In this document: positions 17,514 through 26,827 of the stretch, piece by piece
Layout: each line of letters starts with the position of its first letter
Position numbering within the stretch: position 1 is the stretch's first letter
Origin: UBA9160 sp035489755
GTDB taxonomy: Bacteria > Myxococcota_A > UBA9160
NCBI GenBank assembly: GCA_035489755.1
Contig: DATGZK010000082.1
Coordinates: 1-64,000 of the forward strand
Length of the DNA: 64,000 nucleotides
Direction of reading: 5' to 3'
The notes under the pieces: generated by a model
Database searches by the model: none
Seen by the model: the letters and a program-made list of their open reading frames with translations, nothing else
Told to the model about the DNA's origin: nothing
Program-made: the position numbers and the translations under genes

Positions 17514-18782
17514 ATGAAGTCCAAGGCGCTCGCGCTCGGTCCGCTGGTCGGACTTACTCTGGCGTTTTCCGCATCGGCGGCGGACCCGGCTCCCGCAGAT
17601 GCGACGCCGCCCCCCGCCGCAGCGCAGGCTGCGGCTCCCGCGGCGCCGACGATGCCGGCCGCGGTGCCGGCGACGACTCCGGCGGCCGCTCCTGCAGCGG
17701 CTCCGGAGGCCGCGACCCCGGCAGCGGCGCCCGCTCCTGCGCCGCAGGCGGCAGCCCCCGCAGCGGAGGCACCGCGTCCGCACCATCGCGTGACCCTCGG
17801 CCCGGTGGGCCGAGATGAAAGTGGCCGCGAGGGTCGCATCCACACTGTGGAGCGTGGGGACACGCTCTGGGATATCTCGGATGCCTACCTTGGCACGCCC
17901 TGGGTCTGGCCGTCGCTTTGGGCAGACAACCAGGAGATCCACAACCCCGACCTTATCCACCCGGGCGATCGGATCTGGATTACGTCCACGCAGATGCGGC
18001 GCGTGAGCGACGCCGAAGCCCAGCAGCTCATGGCGGGCGCTACCGATCTGCCGCCCGCGGCGCTGGCGGAGCCTTCCGCTCCCAACGAGACGGGTGGCAA
18101 GTCCGTGGACTTTAGCGCCGCCGAATCCGTCGGTTTCGTGACGAGCGAAGAGGTCGCCGCGGCGACGAGCGTCGTCAAGGTGCCGGAAAACCGCACGCTC
18201 TTCAGCCAGCCCGACGTCGTCGAAATCGGGATCGGTACGGGCGAGGTCCGGGTGGGAGACGAGTTCACAGTCTTCGACGCGCGCGAGGAGATACACGACC
18301 CGGTGACGCGCAAGGTGATCGGCAGCTTCGTCGACAACCTCGGTTGGGGCGAGATTACCGCCGTTTACAAGGAGACGGCGTCTCTTACGATTCGCCGCTC
18401 CTTCGGCCCGATCGTGAAGGGCTCGCACGTCGTGCGGCGCGAGAAGCCTCCGACACAGATCGGCCTCGCGGCGACGCCCATGGGGATCGACGGACGAGTG
18501 ATTCACCTCACAGCGGACCGCACCTGGATGGGGCGAATGGACGTCGTGTATCTCGATCGCGGCCAGGACGATGGCCTTCGCCCGGGCAACGCCCTCGAGG
18601 TGTACCGACCGGGTGAGAAGATGAAGGACGAGGTGCGCGGCGGCAAAGTTCTCACCGCAGACGAGCATGTGGCGGAGCTGCTTGTGGTAGCGGCAAAGCC
18701 GACCAGCGCCGTTGCGCTGGTGATGCGCTCGGCGACGGAGATCGAGCGGGGCGACCGCTTCCGAACCCCCGTCATGCAGTAA
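17514..18782 (+). CDS. Secreted LysM-domain peptidoglycan-binding protein
   Basis: 422 residues from the ATG at 17514, preceded by GGAGGG; a longer frame from a TTG upstream lacks a ribosome site. A signal peptide (LGPLVGLTLAFSASA) leads into about 70 residues of Ala/Pro linker, then one LysM domain (IHTVERGDTLWDISDAYLG ... NPDLIHPGDRIWI). The remaining 270 residues contain SH3-like repeats such as GEITAVYKETASLTIRR and MDVVYLDRGQDDGLRPGN. It is expected to be periplasmic and attached to peptidoglycan. A 183-nt gap with a leader hairpin separates it from the TPR lipoprotein gene, so it may have its own promoter. Confidence 0.88.
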   Translation: MKSKALALGPLVGLTLAFSASAADPAPADATPPPAAAQAAAPAAPTMPAAVPATTPAAAPAAAPEAATPAAAPAPAPQAAAPAAEAPRPHHRVTLGPVGRDESGREGRIHTVERGDTLWDISDAYLGTPWVWPSLWADNQEIHNPDLIHPGDRIWITSTQMRRVSDAEAQQLMAGATDLPPAALAEPSAPNETGGKSVDFSAAESVGFVTSEEVAAATSVVKVPENRTLFSQPDVVEIGIGTGEVRVGDEFTVFDAREEIHDPVTRKVIGSFVDNLGWGEITAVYKETASLTIRRSFGPIVKGSHVVRREKPPTQIGLAATPMGIDGRVIHLTADRTWMGRMDVVYLDRGQDDGLRPGNALEVYRPGEKMKDEVRGGKVLTADEHVAELLVVAAKPTSAVALVMRSATEIERGDRFRTPVMQ

Positions 18783-18785
18783 GCG

Positions 18786-18816
18786 GCTGCGCGCCACGCC
18801 CCGCGTGGCGCGCAGC
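18786..18816 (+). terminator. Strong GC hairpin after the LysM gene
   Basis: A perfect 14-bp stem (GCTGCGCGCCACGC with its complement) closes on loop CCC, starting 4 nt after the stop codon. A 12-nt palindrome GCGCAGCTGCGC adjoins it. No T-run follows, so either factor-independent release is inefficient or this is a U-less GC terminator. Confidence 0.6.
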
Positions 18817-18917
18817 GCAGCTGCGCTCTCACGCCAGCCCATCGCGAGGCATTCTCTCCCCCGCAGCATGAGGCCCGAGCCCTTGTGCCGCGGGCCTTCG
18901 CTATGCTCGGCGCGCTC

Positions 18918-20252
18918 ATGCACATCACGGACGAACTCGTCGTCGTGGGCGCGGGCCTTGCTGGGAGCGAGGCGGCCTGGCAGGCGGCGGAGCGCGGGCT
19001 CCGCGTCACGCTCTTCGAAATGAAGCCCGCGCGCTTCTCCCCCGCCCACGGCTCCCCGGAGTTCGCGGAACTGGTCTGCAGCAACTCCTTGCGTGCGCGG
19101 GGGCTCGGCAACGCAGTGGGGCTCCTCAAGGAGGAGATGCGGCGTCTTCGGTCTTTGGTCATCGAAGTAGCGGACGAAACCGCGGTCCCCGCTGGCCGCG
19201 CCCTCGCGGTCGACAGGCTTGCCTTCTCGAAGCGCATGACAGAAATCCTCGAGGCGCATCCGCGCATTCGTGTGCGTCGCGAGCTCGTGGCGCGGATCCC
19301 CGACGCTCCGCTCGTCGTGCTGGCCACCGGGCCACTGACTGCGCCTGAGCTCGCGGAGGATCTCCAAGCGCTCCTCGGCGAGCGCTCGCTCTACTTCTAT
19401 GACGCAATCTCGCCCATCGTCTACGGCGATTCGATCGACAGCGCGGTGGCCTTTCGAGCCTCACGCTACGAAGAAGGCGAGGGCGACTACCTGAACCTGC
19501 CCCTCTCCCGCGAGGACTACGCGCGATTTGTGGATGATCTGTTGCATGCCGAGACCGTGCCCCTTCATCCCTTCGAATCGAAGCTCTACTTTGAAGGCTG
19601 CCTCCCGATTGAGGAGATGGCGCGGCGTGGACGCGACACGCTCGCCTATGGGCCCATGAAGCCCGTGGGTTTGCGCGACCCCAAGAGTGGTCAGCGACCG
19701 CATGCCGTGGTCCAGCTGCGCCAGGAGGATAAGCGCGGCGTCCTCTACAACTTGGTGGGCTTTCAAACCAAGATGCGGATTTTCGAGCAGCAGCGGATCT
19801 TTCGCACCCTCCCCGGGATGGGAGAGGCGGTCTTTGCGCGGTACGGCTCCGTTCACCGCAACACCTACGTCAATGCACCAACGAAGCTGGGACCGCTTCT
19901 CGAACTTCGTGCGCGTCCCGGTGTCTACCTGGCAGGCCAGATGGCCGGCGTCGAGGGCTATGTCGAGTCCGCGGCGCTGGGCCTCCTGGTGGGTGCGTTT
20001 GCCGCCTTCGCGGCCCGAGGCGAGAGGCCGCCCCTTCCGCCCGAGACGACGGCGCACGGCGCGCTCTTGCGCCACCTTCGGCAAGCGAACGCCCAGGATT
20101 TCCAGCCCATGAACGTGAACTACGGTCTATTCCCCGAGCTCCCGCAGCTTCCGCGCCGCATGCCCAAGCGCGAGAAGAACGAACTCCTTGCGGCCCGCGC
20201 GCTTTCGGACCTTGCGCCCTTTGCGGCGCGGCTTGCGCTCGCGCCGGCATGA
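18918..20252 (+). CDS. trmFO: Folate/FAD-dependent tRNA (uracil-54-C5) methyltransferase
   Basis: 444 residues from ATG 18918. It methylates U54 of tRNA (T loop) using 5,10-methylene-THF and FADH2. The N-terminal FAD motif VVGAGLAGSEAAWQAA is followed by the family-specific PEFAELVCSNSLRA with its conserved cysteine, LYFYDAISPIVY, FEGCLPIEEMARRG, and C-terminal QMAGVEGYVESAA and NVNYGLFPEL. ATGs at 18903 and 18888 are possible alternatives, as no clear Shine-Dalgarno decides; 18918 places the FAD motif at the usual distance. It overlaps xerC by 4 nt, a gene order seen in several phyla. Confidence 0.95.
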   Translation: MHITDELVVVGAGLAGSEAAWQAAERGLRVTLFEMKPARFSPAHGSPEFAELVCSNSLRARGLGNAVGLLKEEMRRLRSLVIEVADETAVPAGRALAVDRLAFSKRMTEILEAHPRIRVRRELVARIPDAPLVVLATGPLTAPELAEDLQALLGERSLYFYDAISPIVYGDSIDSAVAFRASRYEEGEGDYLNLPLSREDYARFVDDLLHAETVPLHPFESKLYFEGCLPIEEMARRGRDTLAYGPMKPVGLRDPKSGQRPHAVVQLRQEDKRGVLYNLVGFQTKMRIFEQQRIFRTLPGMGEAVFARYGSVHRNTYVNAPTKLGPLLELRARPGVYLAGQMAGVEGYVESAALGLLVGAFAAFAARGERPPLPPETTAHGALLRHLRQANAQDFQPMNVNYGLFPELPQLPRRMPKREKNELLAARALSDLAPFAARLALAPA

Positions 20253-21220
20253 ACTTCGAGCAGGCCATTCGCGCCTTCTCTCTGTGGCTGCGCGCGGAGC
20301 GGGGGCTTTCCTCGCACACAAGACGTGCCTACGTCTCGGACGTGGGTCAGCTCGCGGCCTTCGTGGGGGAGGGAGTCCCCCCGGCAAGGGTCACACCGGC
20401 TCTCTTGCGGGCGCACCTCGCGGAGCTCCATCGCAGCCTTCACCCCGCGAGTCTCGCGCGCAAGCTCCACGCTCTGCGCTCGTTCTTCCGCTTTCTGGTG
20501 CGCGAGGGAGTAGTGGCACTCGATCCCAGCGCCGCGCTCCCGGGTCCGAAAACGCCCCCGCGGCTCCCGCGTCCCCTTGCGGTCGATGATTGCGAGGCCC
20601 TCGCGCAGGCCGCGGCGCGACCACGCGCCCTTGCGCGAGAGAAGACGGCGCCGAAAGGGGTGGGAAGGGCACGGACGCTTCGCGACTGCGCTCTCGTTGA
20701 GCTGCTCTACGGCGCAGGGCTCCGGGTCGGGGAGCTCGTGGCGCTCGATGTGCGAGACGTGGATGCGCAGACCGGCGACGTGCGCGTCTTTGGAAAGGGC
20801 GGCAAGGAGCGCATCGTTCCCCTACCCGCGGCGGCGCGAGCGGCCATCGCTGCCTGGCTCGCGCACCGGCGTCGCGAGGGTGTGCTCGGCGAGCCGCTCT
20901 TTGTCTCGCTGCGCCGCGGCGAGGGCATCCCCGAAAGGCCGCGCCGCCTTGGCGAGCGCGACGTGCGGCGGATCCTTCGCGCGGTCGCCGCCCGCGCGGG
21001 GGTCTCCGATCGCGTGCACCCGCACCGGCTGCGACACAGCTACGCGACACACCTTCTCGAGATGGGCGCGGATCTGCGCGAGATCCAGGAGCTTCTCGGA
21101 CACGCGAGCCTCTCCACGACCCAGAAATACACCGCCGTCTCGGTCGATCGGCTGATGCAGGTCTACGACCAGGCGCATCCCCGGGCAAAGCTCGCGGGCG
21201 GCGCGCCGGGGAAGCGATGA
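20249..21220 (+). CDS. xerC: Tyrosine recombinase XerC/XerD family, chromosome dimer resolution
   Basis: 323 residues. The N-terminal SAM-like core-binding domain is about 1-100. The catalytic domain shows Arg in GAGLRVGELV, Lys in FGKGGKERIV, HRLRHSYATHL, His in LLGHASLSTTQ and the nucleophile Tyr in TQKYTAVS. All six catalytic positions are present. Its place between trmFO and hslV, with 4-nt overlaps on both sides, fits a housekeeping XerC rather than a phage integrase. Assignment to XerC over XerD rests on context. No dif site was recognised. Confidence 0.92.
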   Translation: MNFEQAIRAFSLWLRAERGLSSHTRRAYVSDVGQLAAFVGEGVPPARVTPALLRAHLAELHRSLHPASLARKLHALRSFFRFLVREGVVALDPSAALPGPKTPPRLPRPLAVDDCEALAQAAARPRALAREKTAPKGVGRARTLRDCALVELLYGAGLRVGELVALDVRDVDAQTGDVRVFGKGGKERIVPLPAAARAAIAAWLAHRRREGVLGEPLFVSLRRGEGIPERPRRLGERDVRRILRAVAARAGVSDRVHPHRLRHSYATHLLEMGADLREIQELLGHASLSTTQKYTAVSVDRLMQVYDQAHPRAKLAGGAPGKR

Positions 21221-21762
21221 GTGGCGGGGCCAGAGTCGTGGCCACGACGGTCCTCGCGGTGGTGCGGGACGGGCGGATTGCAATGGCCGCCGACGGACAA
21301 GTGACCGTCGGCAACGTCAAGATGAAACGAAGCGCGCAGAAGGTGCGCCTTGCGGGCAAAGACAGGGCCGTGGTGGGCTTTGCGGGCGGCGCGGCCGATG
21401 CCCTCGCGCTCTCCGAGCGTCTCGAGACGAAGCTCGAGGCCTACCCCGGCAATGTCCGCCGGGCCGCCGTCGAGCTCGCGCGGGACTGGCGCACCGACCG
21501 GGCCCTGCGGCGGCTCGAGGCCATGCTCCTCGTGGGCGATCCGGAGCGGGTGCTCGTCGTCTCGGGCAACGGAGACGTGATCGAACCCGATGACGGCATG
21601 GCCGCGATCGGCTCAGGCGGAGCCTACGCGCTCGCTGCCGCGCGGGCGCTCGCACGCCACACGAAGCTCGGCCCGCGCGAAATCGCCGAAGAGGCGCTGC
21701 GCATTGCCTCGGAGCTGTGCATCTACACCAACGACCAGATCACGGTGGTGACGCTGCCATGA
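21217..21762 (+). CDS. hslV: ATP-dependent protease proteolytic subunit HslV
   Basis: 181 residues, usual length. The N-terminal threonine nucleophile lies in VVATTVLAV about residues 10-11, so a short propeptide must be removed. The signature AMAADGQVT and WRTDRALRRLEAMLLV follow, and the C-terminus CIYTNDQITVVTLP is family-typical. HslV forms the dodecameric core of the HslUV protease, degrading unfolded or regulatory proteins in the cytoplasm. The ATG overlaps the xerC stop. Confidence 0.97.
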   Translation: MSGGARVVATTVLAVVRDGRIAMAADGQVTVGNVKMKRSAQKVRLAGKDRAVVGFAGGAADALALSERLETKLEAYPGNVRRAAVELARDWRTDRALRRLEAMLLVGDPERVLVVSGNGDVIEPDDGMAAIGSGGAYALAAARALARHTKLGPREIAEEALRIASELCIYTNDQITVVTLP

Positions 21763-21828
21763 AGACGCAGCCCAAAAGGAGCGCCAGCCCGCGCGCGCCC
21801 GATCGCCGCCACCGAGGGAGTGGCAGGC

Positions 21829-23172
<1,344 letters not shown>

Positions 23173-23217
23173 AGTCCGTACCCAGCGCACCCGCCCCCCC
23201 GCGCCGGGCTGCGGCCA

Positions 23218-23232
23218 GGGCGCAAAGCGCCC
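23218..23232 (+). other. Small hairpin between hslU and the response-regulator gene
   Basis: GGGCGC-AAA-GCGCCC, a perfect 6-bp stem, 14 nt before the next ATG. It could be a weak terminator or a leader structure; no T-run follows. Confidence 0.3.
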
Positions 23233-23246
23233 GCGAGGGGGTTTCC

Positions 23247-24794
23247 ATGGCGACGAAGCGTGCGCGCATCCTGGTCGTGGACGATGAGCGGTTTTTCCGC
23301 GAGGCGATCCGGGAAGCGCTGGAAGGTGCCGGGCTCGAATGCGTGACGGCCGCCAACGGGCCGGAGGCTCTCGAGCTCGCCCGGGAAGGTGACTTCGGGG
23401 TCGTCGTCCTCGATATCCAGCTTCCCGGGATTGATGGGATCGAGGTGCTCCGCCGGCTGCGGGAGATGCACCCCGCGCTCCGTGTCGTCATCCTCTCCGC
23501 CCATACGGACCAGGAGATCGTTCTCGAGGCACTGCGCCTTGGGGCGAGCGACTACCTCGCCAAGCCCCTCCACGATGAGGAGCTCGTGCTCGCCGTAAAG
23601 CGAGCCCTGGAGACCCACGCGATCGCGGCAGGCTGGGACAAGCTGCGCGCGCGACTTTCGCTGCTCGAGTCGAAGCTCGGGGAGCTCGTCCGAGAATCGA
23701 GCAGCGAAGAGCCTCCCGCGGACCTCCCGACCCGTGCGGCGGAGACGGTGGCGGACGTGCTCGGCGCCGCAAAGACCTCACTCCTTCTCGTTGACGAGGC
23801 CGGGTCGCGCCTGCGAGTCGCCGCGGCCACCGGACGCAAGCTTGCGATCGAAGAGTTCGACGCGGTGCCGGTGGGCCAAGGCGTTGCCGGAGCGGCCTTC
23901 TCCCGGGCGCAGGCCATGCTGGTCGAGGACGCGGCCAGCGATGCGCGGGTCTCCGCGGCGGCGGCGCCTGAGAAGACCGGGCGCTACGACTCGGGCTCCT
24001 TCGCCGTTGCGCCGGTGCCGTCTCCGAGCGGCGTTCTCGGAGTGCTGTGCGCGACCGACCGAGCGGGCGGCGCCCCGTTCGAGGAGACCGACCTTGCCGT
24101 GCTGCGCATCCTTGCAGTCCAGGTCGGGCAGCTCTTAACGCAGCGCCGGCTCGCGAGCGTGACCGCGGCCTCCGCAGCGCGCGGCGCAACCGACCCGGAT
24201 CGGACCCTCCCGGCGCCCTCCCTCGCGGCCGCCCTCGCGAGCGACGAGTCCGCGCCGCGCGACGCCGACCTTGCCCGCCAGGTCTGTGAGGCGGTGAGCG
24301 CGGAGGTCGAGCCTGGGCGCGTGCTCGATGCCGCGATTCGTCCGATCGCGCTTGCCCTCGAGGCCGCGCCGGTCGCGCTCTTCTTGCGCGACGCCGAGAC
24401 CGGCGAGCTGGTTTGCGAGGGTCAGGTCGATGGAGGACGCTGCGCCGATCGGATGAGAATTCCCGCGCTGCGTGGCCTCACGGGCACGGTCCTCGCGACC
24501 GGAAATCTCGTGGCGACGCCCAAGCCTCAGGACGATCCGAGATTTGACCCCGATGTCGATACACCCGAAGGCGGTGACCCCGCCCCGCTGCTGTGTCTCC
24601 CGCTCCGCTTCCGGGGCAAGGTCCTCGGCGTGCTGCGAGCCTTCCCGCGCTCGGGCATCGCGCCTTCGGCACGCACGGGCGAAGTTCTCGCGGCGGCGCT
24701 CTCCGCGGCGGTCCGCAACGTGTTCTTGTACCGTAGTCTGGTGGACAGCATCGAAGAGGTCGCGCGTGCCCGCCGGGAGGCGGGGCTCGCCTAA
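23247..24794 (+). CDS. Response regulator with two GAF-like domains
   Basis: 515 residues. The receiver domain (1-120) is intact: ILVVDDERFF, phospho-Asp in VVLDIQLPGIDG (about residue 54), LSAHTD and Lys in DYLAKPL. Two GAF-like sensor modules follow, about 165-295 and 340-500 (e.g. GVLGVLCATDRAGGAPF). There is no DNA-binding, kinase, GGDEF or EAL domain, so output must be by protein contact or ligand sensing. It lies between hslU (74 nt) and argB (23 nt) and is probably co-transcribed with argB. I do not recognise a named orthologue. Confidence 0.85.
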   Translation: MATKRARILVVDDERFFREAIREALEGAGLECVTAANGPEALELAREGDFGVVVLDIQLPGIDGIEVLRRLREMHPALRVVILSAHTDQEIVLEALRLGASDYLAKPLHDEELVLAVKRALETHAIAAGWDKLRARLSLLESKLGELVRESSSEEPPADLPTRAAETVADVLGAAKTSLLLVDEAGSRLRVAAATGRKLAIEEFDAVPVGQGVAGAAFSRAQAMLVEDAASDARVSAAAAPEKTGRYDSGSFAVAPVPSPSGVLGVLCATDRAGGAPFEETDLAVLRILAVQVGQLLTQRRLASVTAASAARGATDPDRTLPAPSLAAALASDESAPRDADLARQVCEAVSAEVEPGRVLDAAIRPIALALEAAPVALFLRDAETGELVCEGQVDGGRCADRMRIPALRGLTGTVLATGNLVATPKPQDDPRFDPDVDTPEGGDPAPLLCLPLRFRGKVLGVLRAFPRSGIAPSARTGEVLAAALSAAVRNVFLYRSLVDSIEEVARARREAGLA

Positions 24795-24817
24795 CCGACT
24801 TCCGCGGAAGAGCCCGC

Positions 24818-25669
24818 TTGCAGCAGCTCATCGACAAGGCCGAAGTCCTGATCGAGGCCCTGCCGTACATCCGGCGCTACTTCGACAAGACTATCGTCGT
24901 CAAGTTGGGCGGCCACGCCATGCTGGACAAGGAGCTCAAGGTCTCCTTTGCCCGGGACATCGTGCTGCTCAAGTACATCGGGATCCGCCTCGTCATCGTG
25001 CATGGCGGAGGACCCCAGATCGATTCCACGCTCCAAGCGATGGGCCGAAAGTCGAGCTTCGTCGACGGGCGGCGCGTGACCGATGATTCCACCATGGAGG
25101 TGGTGGAGATGGTGCTCGCCGGGAGCATCAACCAGGAGATCGTGGGTCTGCTCGAGCAAAGCGGTGGGCGCGCGATTGGGCTGACCGGTCGCGATGGCCA
25201 CATGCTGCGCGCGCGCCGCCGCCTCCAGGAAGGACGAGACCTCGGCCGCGTGGGCGAAATCGTGGAGGTGGATCCGGCACCCATCGCCGCGGTTGCGCAG
25301 GCGGGATTCGTGCCCGTGATCGCGCCACTGGGTGTCGACACGGATGGCCTTACCTACAACGTAAATGCGGACGAGGCGGCCGGCTCGATCGCGCGCGCGC
25401 TGCATGCGGAAAAGTTGATCTTGCTGACCGACGTCGAGGGAGTGAGGGATGTGGGCGGCCAGCTGATACGGCGCCTCACGGTCGCTGAGGCCCGCAAGCT
25501 GATCGCCGAAGGCACGATCACAGGCGGCATGATTCCCAAGATCCAGTGCTGCATCGAGGCGCTCGGGGGCGGCGTCACGCGCAGCCACATCATCGACGGC
25601 CGACTGTCGCACGCTGTGCTGCTCGAGATCTTTACCGATTTCGGCGTCGGAACGCTGATCTCGCGCTGA
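24818..25669 (+). CDS. argB: N-acetylglutamate kinase
   Basis: 283 residues from TTG at 24818, with GGAAGAG 5 nt before it; no ATG or GTG is available in frame upstream. It phosphorylates N-acetyl-L-glutamate, the second step of arginine synthesis. Motifs: IVVKLGGHAM, VIVHGGGPQI, GLTGRDGHMLRA, YNVNADEAAGSIA and TGGMIPKI. The N-terminal helix (LIDKAEVLIEALPYIRRYFD) is the type found in arginine-inhibited, hexameric kinases, so feedback inhibition is likely. argF follows 10 nt downstream. Confidence 0.97.
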   Translation: MQQLIDKAEVLIEALPYIRRYFDKTIVVKLGGHAMLDKELKVSFARDIVLLKYIGIRLVIVHGGGPQIDSTLQAMGRKSSFVDGRRVTDDSTMEVVEMVLAGSINQEIVGLLEQSGGRAIGLTGRDGHMLRARRRLQEGRDLGRVGEIVEVDPAPIAAVAQAGFVPVIAPLGVDTDGLTYNVNADEAAGSIARALHAEKLILLTDVEGVRDVGGQLIRRLTVAEARKLIAEGTITGGMIPKIQCCIEALGGGVTRSHIIDGRLSHAVLLEIFTDFGVGTLISR

Positions 25670-25679
25670 GGAAGGGAAC

Positions 25680-26606
25680 GTGCCCAAGGACTTCATCAGC
25701 ATCGCCGACTGGCCGCGCGCCGAGATCCTCGCCATGCTCGAGCGTGCCCGCGAGCTCAAGGACCTGCAAAAGCGCGGCGAGCGGCCGCAGACGCTCCAAG
25801 GCCGCACGCTCGCCATGTACTTCGAAAAGCCCTCGCTCCGGACCCACGTCACCTTCGAAGCGGGCATGACTCAGCTCGGCGGTCATGCCCTCACCTTGTT
25901 GCCCGACCAGGTCGGGATCGGAACCCGCGAGACGCCGGCCGATGTGGCGCGCAACCTCTCGCGCTGGGTCGACTCGATCGTGGCCCGCACCTACAGCCAC
26001 AGCCTCGTGGAAGAGCTGGCGCGCGTGGCCTCCATCCCGGTGATTAACGGCTTAACCGATCTGCTCCATCCCTGTCAGGCGATGGCAGACCTGCTGACGA
26101 TCTCCGAGCGAGCGGATCTTCCACGCGCCCGCCTGGCCTATGTCGGCGACGGCAACAACGTCGCCAACTCGCTGCTCAACGCGGCTGCGGTCTTGGGCCT
26201 TGAGTTTCGGTTCGCGACTCCCGAAAGCCACCGACCCGCCTCCCGCGTGCGTCGCCGGGCCGAGGAGCTGGCGGCGGCGAGCGGAGCGCACATCAGCTTC
26301 ACCGCGGATCCGGTGGCGGCTGTGCGCGGCGCCGACTTCATCTACACCGATGTGTGGACAAGCATGGGCCAGGAGGACGAGGCGGAGCGGCGCCGGGCGC
26401 TCTTCGAGCCCTACCAGGTGAACGCGCGGCTCGTCAAAAACGCCCCTGAAGCCTTCATCATGCACTGTCTTCCCGCCCACCGCGGCGAAGAGATCACAGA
26501 CGACGTCCTCGACGGGTCGCGGAGCATCGTCCTCGATCAAGCCGAGAACCGGCTCCACGCCCAGAAGGCCATCCTCGAGAGGCTTCTCCTCGGACCGAGG
26601 AGCTAG
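25680..26606 (+). CDS. argF: Ornithine carbamoyltransferase
   Basis: 308 residues, GTG start after GAAGGGAA. It condenses ornithine and carbamoyl phosphate to citrulline. The carbamoyl-phosphate site FEKPSLRTHVTFE, the LHPCQAMADL motif, DVWTSMGQE (ornithine loop) and MHCLPAHRGEEI are all present. argD, expected between argB and argF in some deltaproteobacterial arg clusters, is absent here. A 221-nt gap follows before the J-domain gene, the longest in this run of genes. Confidence 0.97.
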   Translation: MPKDFISIADWPRAEILAMLERARELKDLQKRGERPQTLQGRTLAMYFEKPSLRTHVTFEAGMTQLGGHALTLLPDQVGIGTRETPADVARNLSRWVDSIVARTYSHSLVEELARVASIPVINGLTDLLHPCQAMADLLTISERADLPRARLAYVGDGNNVANSLLNAAAVLGLEFRFATPESHRPASRVRRRAEELAAASGAHISFTADPVAAVRGADFIYTDVWTSMGQEDEAERRRALFEPYQVNARLVKNAPEAFIMHCLPAHRGEEITDDVLDGSRSIVLDQAENRLHAQKAILERLLLGPRS

Positions 26607-26827
26607 CTCCCCCAAAGGCGCGCTGGGGCGCTGGTCCTCCGCCTTCCGCGGGGATCGGGAAGGTGCAGGAGACCGGCAAGCCGCGGGGTGATCCTCCCTT
26701 CCCACCGACCCCGCGGATCGCCCCGGGACCCCCTCAGCTTCCCCCCAAGTACGGCCGATGAGGGCCGAGACAGGGTTCGTGTCTGGCCGGTGGCCAGCGC
26801 GCGGACCCGTGCCGTGGGGAGAGCTTC

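Noticed and set aside
17590..17780. Low-complexity repeated stretch that could be mistaken for a repeat array
   Set aside because: It encodes the Ala/Pro linker of the LysM protein; units vary and there are no spacers, so it is not CRISPR.
16737..19367. Minus-strand open frame of 876 codons across the TPR and LysM genes
   Set aside because: Arg/His-rich, no family motif, and it lies antisense to two well-supported genes; it reflects GC-rich codon use on the other strand.
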